From Acanthosepion pharaonis (taxonomy: Eukaryota > Mollusca > Cephalopoda > Sepiida > Sepiidae): a stretch of 64,000 bases of DNA. The notes under the pieces were generated by a model. The model was given only the letters and a program-made list of their open reading frames with translations. It had not been told where the DNA came from and did not search any database. Positions 10,591-22,100 of the stretch are shown here, piece after piece. Location: assembly GCA_903632075.3 (NCBI GenBank), contig CAHIKZ030004725.1:562001-626000 (forward strand), in the 5' to 3' direction. The translations under genes were made by a program, and so were the position numbers. How positions within the stretch are numbered: position 1 is the stretch's first letter; each line of letters opens with the position of its first letter.

Positions 10591-10875
10591 TGGTGTTAAT
10601 AAAACAGTGCTCGATATAATACAACAGAGCTATTAAGTATACATAAAAGGAATGGATTGCTACTCATAGGTATCCTCCAAAAAATAACGTTTAAATAATA
10701 ATATATATACCCAAGTATAGGATTGGTGTATACGGAATAAACTCAATAACCAACAAATACTATTCTTAAAAGAGTGCTCAATACGGAGTAGAGCAGATAT
10801 AATTATTTTTCGAAAATGCTAACATAAATCACTACAAAAACAGCCATTTTATAACACATTTATGTTATCATTTTC

Positions 10876-10877
<2 letters not shown>

Positions 10878-10911
<34 letters not shown>
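10878..10911. repeat. (TA)n microsatellite
   Basis: About 16 TA units. Confidence 0.95.
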
Positions 10912-11143
10912 CTCACACAATTACATTTTAAGACAATAGTGAAAAGAAATTAATAACAACCACCCCGTTTGAAAATAGCTAAAGAATTGATCGAAAGCGC
11001 CTGGGTCGATAGACACAATTTTACACTCCCTTACCCCCACCAGACAGTAAAATTTAAGAATACTACAAGGACTCGATAAAAATTCAGCAGATTTTCCTTT
11101 TCTTTCATATCCAACGAAACCTGTCTGAATGAAAAGTTCCTAC

Positions 11144-11144
<1 letters not shown>

Positions 11145-11213
<69 letters not shown>
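11145..11213. repeat. (TA)n microsatellite
   Basis: About 33 TA units, ending at a repeat boundary. Confidence 0.97.
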
Positions 11214-11214
<1 letters not shown>

Positions 11215-11460
11215 GCAGGCAGAAGTAAAGTTCATAGGGTTATGCAAGAAAGATAATGGTTAATCCTTGACTTGAAGGGGTCAAGATTGTTGTCATTGGG
11301 AAAACATCGTGTCGGTTGTCTATTCCGCGAAGAAGGTGTTTGAATGGAACTTAATTCTTATTAATGGAATACGAAGGGGAATGAGGATGATTCATTATTG
11401 TGGACGTGGCATGATGGATTCCAGATGTAAAGGCCAGGCCTAAGGAATAAGTACAATGAA
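11214..11460 (+). repeat. Interspersed repeat shared with 47950-48215
   Basis: Shares AAAGATAATGGTTAATCCT, ACTTGAA, CAAGATTGTTGTCATTGGG, TATTAATGGAATACGAAGG and GGCATGATGGATTCC-like blocks with the + strand near 47990-48190. Class not determined. Confidence 0.6.
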
Positions 11461-11934
11461 ATTATTAAACTATTTAAATAGGTGGTCATTTTTGACGGGA
11501 TTTGTTACACGAATGTTCAGTAAGAAAAGCATTTGACTCGTTTAAATGATTTCTTTTTAAGCGTTCAAAACTAAGATAATAAGTTACAAATTTAAAAGCT
11601 GATAAGCCGTGAAGACATTTTTGTGCCTATGAAGAGAATTATAACAAACCTTCAAATGATACATTATTTGATGTTTATTCTCAAATGTATCCTTTATCGT
11701 GAAAACGCTTAATTAACTTTTAACGTAATCAACATAAAGCTACTGTCATTTTTTGAACGGTACGAAAAAGCTATAAATGAAATTAATATTCATTATACAG
11801 CTGTAGAGGCACGAAACATCAGCAACATCTCAAAGCTGGTCACGTAAGTTCGCCCAAAACATCAATTGGGGACATGGCGACTAAAGGATAACAGCTATGC
11901 GTAAAATAGCTTTTCCAGTATTTTTTTTCCTTTT

Positions 11935-12475
11935 TATCGATTTCATTCCATGCAAGCCAGTAAAGCCACTAAGAGACAAGGGCTTACAAGGGGGGGGGAT
12001 AGAAACATTACTAATGAGCGAGAACAAAAGAGTAATCAGGAGGAGAGTAAATGGTAGACTTATATATACGTATGACGGTGGCAGGCAACCTTATGATGGT
12101 GGGGAAAGTGACTGAAGCTGAGATACCAGATCAGGACCAGTAATATTGCTGGTTCTTCTTTGGATATTATCAAGGAGCTCTAGATAAATAGCAGGAGCAC
12201 TGGACCATATGTGGCAGCAATATTCTAAGAATGGACCAATGGTAGATTTATAGATATATAAGATTCTGGAGAGAAAAATTATCTCATCTGACACGGTGAA
12301 CTAACTTTCTTAGCAGCTGACCTGACAATAGATTTAATATAGTCTTTCCACTTCATGTTAGCCAAGAATGTTAGCTCAAGAAAGTGCAATGAGTCACTCT
12401 CCTGGAGGTTATCATCAGCCATGTTGATGGAAGTCAGAGAGAAGTCTCAGATGATTAAGTCCAACTTTTAGTACT
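11935..12475 (-). mobile_element. jockey/CR1-like LINE ORF2 C-terminal fragment
   Basis: On the minus strand it encodes pieces of the reverse-transcriptase C-terminus: SLTSINMADDNLQESDSL, KDYIKSIVRSAAKK, then ILYIYKSTIGPFLEYCCHIW and LELLDNIQRR. Stops break it and its end lies at the CCATGCAAGCCAGTAAAGCC boundary also seen at the other copies. Confidence 0.8.
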
Positions 12476-12839
12476 TAGTATAATGAATTATACTTAATTA
12501 TTTGACTTAGGCCGATGAGGGGGCAATTACTGTAAAACCATTAATATCTGTAAGCGGTCTTAAATCCTTTTAAATATGTCTCATGACTTTTGTTGTCTTT
12601 AATAAATGGTTTCTTCATATAAACCTGTGGTCATATTTAATTCCCACCCAATTTGTGTTTCTTTGCTGGGGTTATTCACTAGGATCTCGAGTCTAGGTGT
12701 AACCAACTTAAGCACAAAAATATCAGTTGAATCTAGCCTGATGTGATGGTTGGTGAGGTTACGTATTTCCTCTTGGAGCCAATGTTCGAACAAGGTAACA
12801 AGAACGAAGGTGGGTTTTCACTCTTGAGATTGTCTTTGG

Positions 12840-13060
12840 TCACCGTTTCTAGACCCCATTCTCTTTATATTTATTAAGACATATTAAAGGCAAATGAGGC
12901 AGAGAGAAACATTGAGCAACCTACCGAACGAGATTATGTAAATGGATGACAAAACAGGTGTCTTGGAGGGATAGTAAGGGAACAAACATTAGTTAGAACC
13001 ACAATGGATAGGAAATTGTGGAGAGTCATGACTGCTCCAATCCCACATAAAAAAGCAGCT
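12840..13060 (+). mobile_element. Weak RTE-like LINE 3' fragment
   Basis: GACATATTAAAGGCAAATGA and GGAAATTGTGGAGAGTCATG resemble the RKLWRAM ending of the LINE family at 63.4 kb. Heavily decayed. Confidence 0.4.
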
Positions 13061-13182
13061 AGAATAGGCTAAATTTAGTAAATAATTATAAAATATAGGT
13101 ATTACTTTATTATTAGTAAAATTTATTTTTATATTTTTATCGCAATATCACTCTCGGTTCAAAAACCTTTAAACTGCAAGAG

Positions 13183-13490
13183 CAAAAATCTGTCTATATT
13201 TCTGAGATGAGTCATTGCAATTATTTAGATTGTTCTAGTTCCGCGTGCCATGCCTCTTTTGGATGTCTCAGTTATTTCCCTTTAACTCAACTCTCCAATT
13301 TTTTGTTCACCACTGCCGTGCCCAGGTATTGAACTCCCAACTCTTTGGGCCAAGTCACTGGATCCAAACAACTTTTATCCACTGAGCCATGTGTCCTTGA
13401 GAAATAAAGGGTTCAGTTCGAGATTCCAATCACCTAAAGAAGGCCGGAGCGTACAACGACTGAAACATCATGAATGTGAAAACAATGTAA
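13183..13490. mobile_element. Fold-back repeat, core inverted relative to arms
   Basis: Left arm TCTGTCTATATTTCTGAGAT; right arm CACCTAAAGAAGGCCGGAGC through GTACAACGACTGAAACAT. The middle reads as the reverse complement of the core seen at 20.75-20.93 kb (CTAGTTCCGCGTGCCATG, then GGTATTGAACTC). Confidence 0.65.
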
Positions 13491-13499
13491 ATAAAAAGC

Positions 13500-14275
13500 A
13501 CGAAATCGTAAAATAATAATGATGATGGACGTCGCATTAACCAATTAGGTCAAAGAAACATTAAGCTTAGTACAACTGTATTCCTTTTCCTTTCCGACTT
13601 TTTACGCAACCTTTTGAAAGTTATACTTTTTGAAATTTGATTAAACACAATCACTATTATTTTGTTATTAGTATTACTCTACATAATATCTTTGCTTTTT
13701 ACATGAAACATTTTCACTATTACAACTACTACTAGTATTCGTTCTTATTATTCCCTTTTAGATTAAGTCTTTTCACTATTATTATTTTATTACTAGTAAT
13801 GGGGTGCTTGGAAAGAGAGAGGAAATATTTTTGCATTCTCCACTCACCAATGTCCATTATAGGCATTAGTGTATCTGTGATACACTAACACGATGCCCGG
13901 AAGGAGAAGAATAACCAAAACAATTAATTAAAAAAAAAAAAATGAGTTATACACGAAAACATTTTGTACACAACATTGAAGTACACGAATATATATTACG
14001 TCTTCGTAACTAAATTGTTTAGGCAACAACTATCCTCACCAACGTGCTATTACGCGACCCTCAAATACATATCAGTAAATTTGTTCCCTCAAAAGGAGAG
14101 ATAACCGCCTACAGTCCTACACTATATTTTACTCCGTCTTATTGTTGCTCTTTTTAGAGGAAACTTTTTCACTATTATTGTTTTACTACTAGTTTTATAC
14201 AGTTTTATTTTTTCTCACAATAACTCTTTGGGTTGGTAAACACTTCAATAACAATACAGAATAAAACTAGGAACA
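13500..14275. other. No gene seen
   Basis: AT-rich, repeatedly carrying 'TTTTCACTATTATT'-like low complexity. A small hairpin TAGTGTATC/GATACACTA lies at about 13868-13888. Confidence 0.5.
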
Positions 14276-14279
14276 AAAT

Positions 14280-14640
14280 AATAATGCTGAAAAACTTTTA
14301 TATGCCGTATCCCCTCAGGACATAGGCTGTCATGGCTCTCTACATCTTCCTGTCCATTGTAGCTCTTAATAAGTTTTATACTTTTGTTATTTCTCCCAAA
14401 CTCTATTCTGCCATCCATTTGCTCAAATATCATCAAGTATGTCATGCGCTGCTTTCCTCTGTTCCTCTTTTCCTCTGTCTTGAGAGTATCAGATTTCCCA
14501 GGCCTACCTTCCTCGTTACGTGCCACAGAAATTTTAACTGCCTCTTCCTGGTGTTAAGTATGAGTTTTGCTTCCGTTTTCTCTAAAACCTCGTCGTTGTT
14601 TACATGTTCGGTCCATGGTATCTTCAGCATATTTCTGTAG
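14280..14640 (-). mobile_element. RTE-like LINE ORF2 C-terminal fragment
   Basis: The minus strand encodes MLKIPWTEHVNNDEVLEK, LKFLWHVTRK and GLGNLIL, the C-terminal part of a LINE polymerase (intact relatives read RIPWTEHVxNEEVL and LKFLGHIMRKEGLEN). It ends at the SHDSL / GATCATGGC-type boundary shared with 19.3 and 29.5 kb. Frames are broken. Confidence 0.8.
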
Positions 14641-14649
14641 ACTATTTGA

Positions 14650-15118
14650 TTAAAAAATGAAACAAAAAAGTAACGTCAAGATATGTTTTTTATAATATGA
14701 ATATGACGTTTAAAAATATGCTTGAAAGCTCCTTTTCCTCATTAGACACTTGCTTTTTTGTCACACTCCATCTTTGCGCGCTTTCATCTCTTTTTTCGCG
14801 CCTTTTACTGTCCTTTTTCTTCCACACCGACGCACCACAAATTTGATAACGCATGGTTTGAAAACTTTTCAAACACAATCCACTGCTTCACTCAGTATTC
14901 TATTTTATTTATTGCTTGCAGTAATGTTCACTCATAGCTATGAGTGAAATCAACCTATTGTTGCAATAATGTATGTCATCTGTATCTTGTCAAAATTAAT
15001 ATTTGCGAAACTTGACGAGTGTCGAGGCTAATTGTTTTGTGACTCAGGAAAACGAAAATCAATTTTTACTTTACGATTTTCCAACTAATCAATATTTTTG
15101 AAACTATAAACTATGATT

Positions 15119-15153
<35 letters not shown>

Positions 15154-15415
15154 TGGTATTTACATTTTGATTGTTATAGTAGCAGCATATCAGTTGCTGT
15201 ATTGTACCCACTTCTTTAGTTGTCAGTTGTATTCGGTAATTTAGGAATGGTCAAAATTCTGTAACCAATGAATGTATTGGTGTATGGCATCGATTATCTA
15301 ATTATTTGCCTGATCAAGACTTTATTTTATTATCGAAGAATCAACTCATTGTTAAATGTCGTTTCCTCATTATGCAAACATAATTTGACTTCCATTGTTC
15401 ATAGAGTAACATTAA
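14650..15415. other. No gene seen; contains a (TA)n tract
   Basis: (TA)n occupies about 15121-15150. The rest is AT-rich and unclassified. Confidence 0.5.
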
Positions 15416-15419
15416 TAGA

Positions 15420-15765
15420 ACTCCTGTTAATTCCTCTCTCCAAAGTGGATAAAGGCGTTGGTTAGATCCAGTGACAGGGCCCAAAGATTGTGAGTTCAAT
15501 ACCCGGTTAAGGTAGTGATGAACTTCGAGAGGGGAAATAACTGATAACTGACATTCATTAAAACATGGCACGTGGAACTAGAACAGTCTACCCCAGTGAG
15601 TGAAATAAAGGGTCCAGTTCGACATTCCATCCACCTGAAGAAGGTTGGAGCGTACAACGGCCGAAAACGTTGTAATAAATATGGCGACAAAGATGAGGAC
15701 AAAAGTCCTAATAATGTAAATAGTATACATTATACCTCATCTCAGAAATATAGACAGTTCCTGTC
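15420..15765. mobile_element. Fold-back repeat copy, right arm intact
   Basis: tRNA-like core (GTGGATAAAGGCGTTGGTTA, then GTGAGTTCAATACCCGG), body GATAACTGACATTCATTAAA, and right arm CACCTGAAGAAGGTTGGAGC, GTACAACGGCCGAAAACGTT, then CTCATCTCAGAAATATAGAC. The left arm is missing. Confidence 0.75.
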
Positions 15766-16199
15766 GTCTAATTCTTTACTATACACTTTATCCTATATTC
15801 AACAGATGCAAATAGGTAAAATCCTATTTGCCAATCTCACTACACTGATGCACATAACTTCTCTTCCCTTTTTTTCTGCTTTTTGCATTCTTGAGAAATT
15901 TATCAAACAGTTTTACAAATATAAACACCACGCTATGAAACTTAAACATGGAACATTCCATTATGTTGATATTTTTTTCTTCATTAAATGAAAGAAAAAT
16001 GATGCTATTGATGTCTCTTTTGTTTTTGTTTGAAGCAAATTTATTTGCAGGTTATATTATTAAGCTGTAGTGTAGAGTAATATCGAAATTTCTTTTCAAG
16101 ACAGTTTAAAATTATTGAGGACATAGGAGGTGTGTTTTAAAAGCATCCAGGTATTTAGTAGTAATGAAAAGTAGGGATCTTTTCTGTTAATTCACTCCG

Positions 16200-16372
16200 A
16201 AATAAAAAAAAAAAAAAAAAAGAAATTATATTTATTAAAATTCACATCAGATTTTTCCAGAGGCCCTTCCATTGCTCTCCGGTTGGGTTGACCTTTGCCA
16301 TTGCCCCAAATTGCGCTATTTCGGAGTGTGGGGTCTGCGTCGCGCTCACATCGATAAACAATCCCAAAACAG

Positions 16373-16403
<31 letters not shown>

Positions 16404-16440
16404 GTAAAAATTCCTTGTAAGTACCTCGAATATCATCTAC
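16200..16440 (-). other. Unclassified CpG-bearing block between A and T homopolymers
   Basis: A 17-A run (16204) and a long T run (16370-16398) flank about 150 bp. The minus strand reads SEIAQFGAMAKVNPTGEQW, then KGLWKNLM, distantly like Myb/SANT-type helices of transposon accessory proteins. Too short to call. Confidence 0.25.
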
Positions 16441-17264
16441 ACTTATGAAATGTGAATAAATCCTTGATTTCTTTAGCAATTTTCATTCTGAGGATTGGAG
16501 TTGTTGCGAGGCAAGCTAAACAAATTTTGATTTAAACTCTATAATTTCAAAAGAGTGCTAAAAGTTTAATAACAAAATTAAAAACTGATTTAAAATTTAT
16601 AATTTCATGGGATGAATTAATATTTGCTATAAATAACTTTACATTATCTGGGGTGAATTGATGGAAAAGGCCCAAAAGTAGCCTTCCGAGAGTAATGGCG
16701 TCTTAGTAAATTCCAGAATATTTTCTTTTGGGACCTTACACACTTACAGTGCTCCTTTCAGACTCCAATACCGGGTTACCTTTCGGGATCGCCATCAGTT
16801 GCCTTGTTGCAGTCACATTAATTTTGTCCAAAAACTGAAAACTGCCTTCCAACGTCTATGCTAATCTTAGGAAAAGTCATGAGTCACAAGGAGTCAAATC
16901 TGTCTTGTGGGAGGAGCTGAGGAACATGGTGAACGAGACATTAAGAATGGACAGTGCACAAGTTCTCTTAATGGCGTCTGTTAAATAAGTAATCTCAGAG
17001 TTTTGTTTATGCTTGTGTAGTAAGGTCTCCTTTGATTGGTTGATGCTACACTACTATTGCTTGTGACCTCGTGGTGAGCTTGGTCTGAAATCGAACGCTT
17101 CAATGAATTTTAATGAAAAATAAACAATTTCTTTCTTTTTTTTTTTTTTTTTTTTTTTCGATGCTTCAATGTGACAACTGAGCAAAACCATCATTTTTAA
17201 AAAGTTTTATTTACATGCGGGCTATTGTTATTATCGCAATACGCAATATTTGTACTCTCCGGCC

Positions 17265-17350
17265 TTTTTCAAGTATCTGTTAATTTTGGTATACTTATGA
17301 GAATTTTGAACTGAACCTTTTATTTAATCTACAGAAGTAAATTAAATAAA
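17265..17350. repeat. Fold-back repeat fragment
   Basis: CTCCGGCCTTTTTCAAGTAT and TTGAACTGAACCTTTTATTT match arms of the elements at 4.5 and 21.1 kb. Confidence 0.5.
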
Positions 17351-17424
17351 GAGTACAGTTACTCAGATCGCGAGATAATTGAAGAAGTCCGGGAGGGGAC
17401 AACAAATAAGGACATTAGAATGGT

Positions 17425-17598
17425 AACCCTTTGAGCCCTGACCACCGCTTTACCGGTGGTAGAGAAAAATAACATAATGTCAAGCCACCGGTTGAACGGT
17501 GGGTAAACACTTGTAACTATTTTTATATCTACCGTGAAACATTACATACCAATTATTTGCAAATTTTGACTCAGGATCTCAGGCAAAAAGGGTTAAAA
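17425..17598. mobile_element. piggyBac-like MITE candidate
   Basis: The left end CCCTTTGAGCCCTGACCACC and the inverse of the right end (CCCTTTTTGCCTGAGATCC) are similar, and the right flank is TTAA. The left flank is GTAA, a changed TTAA if the call is right. Inside are CCACCG/CGGTGG inverted blocks. There is no transposase. Confidence 0.5.
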
Positions 17599-18049
17599 TC
17601 GTTCAGGAACACAGGGCCCAAACTCCACGTCCCAAAAATTCAGGCAAAAATTAATTTTTTTTTTTTTTTTAAATACAGTCAGATTTTATTATCGAGGTCA
17701 ATGTTTTCCCAATAAAATTGGTATAAACCCAGTGGTATAGCTTGGGTGGCCTTCCCCGGTGGTAGCCTCGAGGACAAAATTAATAATAAAGCAGTAATAA
17801 TAAATTTTAAAAAAATTAAAAATAATTAGTTCCCCTTTCACACAGTTCTTCAATAAATCTAAATTTTTAATCAATTGAAATACATAAAAGATTTACAATA
17901 AATCAAGTTAGACTGCGTAATCAATCAATTCTATCAATTGAGAGAAATTTCTATTTAGATTTTGTATATTGCTATAGAAAAACTGGACAAGCTAATACGA
18001 GACGATTTTAAATTAGTCAAATTAGCATTAAAAGTATTTTATTTTAATT

Positions 18050-18440
18050 CCTTTCTTAATTATCATGTGTGATGCACCCTTGGGTAATCATATCTTTTTT
18101 TTTTTTTTTCAATTCATGACTGACTTGGGTATATAATATAAAGTCATGAAGTTGGGGATCAGTTTCTTATTGTCATTAAGTAATAAAGTGATCACCCCAG
18201 AATTACTAGATATTAAAATCCTTCCTTAGGTGCCAGGCGTGACCCACCTTTGGGAAATCATGTCTCTTTTTTGGTTCATGATTGACTTACATTATATAAG
18301 ATTTGATTAGACATAAAGTAGGGGATCAGTTTCCTATTGTCATTAAGTAATAAGGTGATCCCCCCAGAATTATTACATATTCAAACCCTTCAATAGGTGC
18401 CATGCGTAATGCAAGCTTGGCAATCATGTCTCTTTTTAGA
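18050..18440. repeat. ~167-bp tandem repeat, about 2.3 copies
   Basis: GGGGATCAGTTTC recurs at 18154 and 18321. Each unit carries TCATGTCTC-type, TTCATGATTGACT and TGTCATTAAGTAATAA blocks and can pair GGGGATCA with TGATCCCC/TGATCACCCC into a hairpin. Satellite or MITE tandem; unclassified. Confidence 0.75.
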
Positions 18441-18604
18441 TTCATGATTAAACTTCATGAACTTATTTTCCCACACATTCACACGTGTCTACAGCCTGAT
18501 ACATATGAATGGATACTAAAAAATTATTATCCCAAATCTCTACCCAAACATTAGTACCTTTTTAAAAGGATTTTTAAATCGCGTTGAAAATGTTTTATTC
18601 AATT

Positions 18605-18800
18605 CACCCCAAGCAAGGCGAAAATGCCACTAATACGCAAGGAGCTGCTGGTAGTGAAAGAGAATGAGAAAACTTTAGCGGGGACCGGAAACCAAATCCT
18701 AAGCAGGAAACAAAGGATAGACCTATACTCCTGTTCAAAACATTGTGGAGGAGTGTTTAGAACCTGGAAACCCAATCCTAAACAAGAGACAGAAGATATC
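18605..18800. repeat. LINE 3' scrap and interspersed repeat
   Basis: 18605-18650 (CACCCCAAGCAAGGCG) is the 3'-end signature of the jockey/CR1-like LINE on the minus strand. 18645-18790 matches 7640-7770 in reverse and contains two tandem variants of a CCGGAAACC/CCTGGAAACC block. Confidence 0.55.
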
Positions 18801-19012
18801 AACACACGTTTAGCCAGTTGAAACCCATTGAAAAACGTACACTATGCGTAAAAATATTGATATATAATTTTTCTATTTTTTAATTCGTTCTTCGCTTCTA
18901 TCAGTTTTGAATATAAGACAAACAAGCTTTTGTTCCCCACTAAAAATATTGTGAGGTTTTATGTTTAGCATAAAATCTTTTTAAAAAGAAAATTTTTCTT
19001 TTCAAATTGTAG

Positions 19013-19144
19013 CAAGCATTTCCCCGAGTCCAAATTGTGGAGGACTGAAGTGTGAAAATGGTGGAACTTGTGTTACATCCAATGAGACGTTCTCCTGTTA
19101 TTGTACACCTGGTTTCTATGGAGAAAGATGCGAAAGTTCAAGAG
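19013..19144 (+). CDS. Exon 1 visible: EGF-like domain
   Basis: The exon follows a TTGTAG acceptor and ends at GGTAAG. It is phase 1 at both ends, as EGF exons usually are. The reading has six cysteines in EGF spacing: C-x4-C, then ENGGTC, a C-x-C pair, and a final C after GFYGER. The GFYGERC ending is typical of the family. Such domains mediate extracellular protein contacts. It joins directly in frame to the ZP exon about 2.1 kb downstream. The intron immediately upstream is AT-rich and no further EGF exon was recognised in the first 19 kb. Confidence 0.87.
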
Positions 19145-22100
19145 GTAAGAAAATATATTTGCCATTATACGGACGAATTAAATAAATACAAGTTTTTTTT
19201 ATAAAGGTGTGACTTGTATTTTTAACGTTTTCTTTATTATTCAATTAACCATTGAAAAAATTGTGTAATTATTGCTATAATAAATTCAATTTATTTAATA
19301 GGACCTTTTTTAAGTTTATGAAAGATGACTCTCAGTACTCCTTTCCCAAGCCAACATCATGATGTATATGTCCCTTCAGGATGTTGAAGATCACGGCTCT
19401 CCACAATTTCCTGTTCTTTGTAGCTCTTAATAAATTTTTTTGTTATCTCTCCTAAACCTTGATCTGTTTACCATTTACTCAAGCTCGCTATGTTACACGT
19501 TATTTTCCTTTGTCCCTCTTGCTTACAATCTGTGTTGTGAGTATTAAACTTTCCAAACCATCTTTCTTTATGTGCGCTAGAAATTTCAAATCTTATAAAT
19601 TAATTCGCTTGAGAATGAAATGGAACTAATGCCTATAATTTAATTACAAAATTAAATTAGAAGCTTTTAGCTTCCATTTTTGAAACATGGTTAGAACTGT
19701 GTATCGAAAAAAAATATTTTAAATCAATTAATTTATAATATTAATGCTCTGTAAATTTACATTGAGCACTATTTTGTAAAAATAAAAATATCTATAAGGA
19801 CACCGGATTATATATCTTACTGTTCTTTCTTTTTATTATATATAAAAGTAACGAAAATCTTGGTAATCCGTATGGATAATCCCAAGGAGGATGAAATCCT
19901 GAGAGCTCAATGTTGATTCAGAGCTGATAATTTAAAGAAAAACAGACCACTTTAAGGCTCCATTGTAATAGTTTATTTCATCAGGGACTTTTAATTTCCC
20001 CTGGATCCTCATACATCACTTTCAAAAGGTGAAACGAAAAATGAAATTAAAATTTACACTTTTGACACGAAGGATATCTTATTCGTGACTTTGTAATATT
20101 GGACTTTTCTGTTGTTTTCGGCTATGAGAATCCGGTAACTTGGTTCATTACAACGAGAAAGCCAGAATATGCGCGCACATGATTTCAATATAGTAGTGAA
20201 GGCCTGTGCAGAAAAAAAGCCACAATTTTTGAAGAACCGAATACAGAGAAATGTTACACATGGTATACCACAAGGTTTTCAAATGAACATTCTCAGGTTT
20301 TGAATTATGAGTTGTCCTACTCCTAGACTGGCTTCCAGCCAAGGCTAAAGAGAAGCCTACTCTACAGTTTAACCCATTGCTAGGGGGAGACAAAATGGTG
20401 GATTCAGTGTTTCCCAAGGGTATTTGCGCATAAATAAATGTAACGAACTCAACTGGAATTTTGTTATATAAGTGTGCGATGGGCAAATTGCCGCCATTTT
20501 ATATTTTTAATTTTGCGCATGCGCGTTGTTTATTTTTTGATTTTTGTCGACTGTACGGTATAGTAGGGTCAGTTGGGCACTGTGAGAAAAAGAGCATCAT
20601 GACGCAATTCACTCCCGAGAAATTTTAAAACTGCATTCTGTACTGCTTGGCATTCGCGCTGGAAGCTCCAGCAAAAAAATTTCAGAGTGTTATTACAACG
20701 TTTCGGCCGTTGTACGCTCCGGCCTTCTTCAGGACACATGACAGAGTGGAGAAACGCGTTAGTTAGATCCAGTGACAGGACCCAAAGAGTGTGAGTTCAA
20801 TACCCAGTTAAGACGGTGGAGAACTTGGCGAGGGGAATTAACAGGAGATAACTGATAACTGACATCCATTAAAACATGGCACGTGGAACTAGAACAGTCT
20901 ACCCCAGTGAGCGAAATAAAGGGTCCAGTTCGACATTCCAACCACCTGAAGAAGGCCGGAGCGTACAACGGCTGAAACGTTGTAATAAATATGGCGACAA
21001 AGATGAAGACAATAGTCCGAATAATGTAAATAGTGTAAAGGTTGATAAGCTGTAAAAATCAAATCCAATCAATTAATCCAGCTTTCATCGGTTGTATATC
21101 GATCCGAGTGACCTACACGGAATTCCGAACTGAACTCTTTATTTAATCTACGGGGTAGACTGTTCTCGTTTCACTGCTCATGTTTAGAACAATAGATGAG
21201 GGCAATAGTTCGAATGTAAATAGTGAAGATAATGACAAATGTTGACAGTTTTTTGTTTTTTTTTTATACTTATATATGTATATTTTTGTTTCTTACAGTT
21301 GCCGTCGATTGCCAGAGTTCTCAGATGTCTGTGAAGATCGCGCCCTTTGGACAATTTACCGGCAAGATCTTCGTGAAGGATTTTGAAGACAATCCTAATT
21401 GTTCGTTCAACAATATGGGCGACGTTTGGGAGTTAAATTTAGACTATTTTTCAGGGTGTGGTGCCGGTATCGAAGGCCAGACTGTGTTCAATGATATCCC
21501 AAAGGTAACAAAAAAAAAACATCTCTTGATTTATCTACTTTTATATTAAGATGGGATGCGTGGTCATCAGCGCCGAAAGTGACATCGGCGTAGCGAGTTC
21601 GAATTCCGATCGAGGTCGTTGCGGTCATTTTTGCACAAATACTCTTGTGGAAAGATCCATTTCTCCAACTCCGCCCCAGCTATGGGTTAAATAGTCGGTC
21701 AGAGTAGGCTCTCTAGATTTGGTTAGAAACCAATTTAGAAGGGAAACTCTGAATTCGAAATTAGACGTTCGGCTGGCAATTCTACCTCGTATAGACCTAT
21801 TTGCTACGGAAAACACAGCTGCAACACACTGGTGAGGCTGTGGAATTATACGCCACAGAAGAGTTTAATGATACCGAGGAGGAATAAGAGTTGGAGTATA
21901 ATAAAATGATGAAAAAATGAGGATGTACGAATAGCGTAAAGGTTATCAGCTGGGCACTTCGACATGGTGTAATGGTTAACAACCTTGTCTCGCTAGAGTA
22001 GCGAGTTCGATCCTCACTGGGTGCTCCATACTTTCGGCCTTGTGCCACATTTAAGCTACACTTAGAAAACCACCAGGGCACTTCGACGTGGTCTAATGGT

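Noticed and set aside
10154..10636. 160-codon frame rich in Ser, Ile, Tyr and Leu
   Set aside because: Pure translation of (TCTA)/(TCTC)/(TA) microsatellite.
11897..12115. Frame starting MRKIAFPVFFFLFIDFI, like a signal peptide for the ZP gene
   Set aside because: The hydrophobic run is a T-tract at the 3' boundary of a LINE copy and the rest is LINE sequence; no donor site follows.
21953..22030. Functional tRNA gene
   Set aside because: The anticodon arm is not well formed and the unit is repeated with a constant non-tRNA tail; it is a SINE head.
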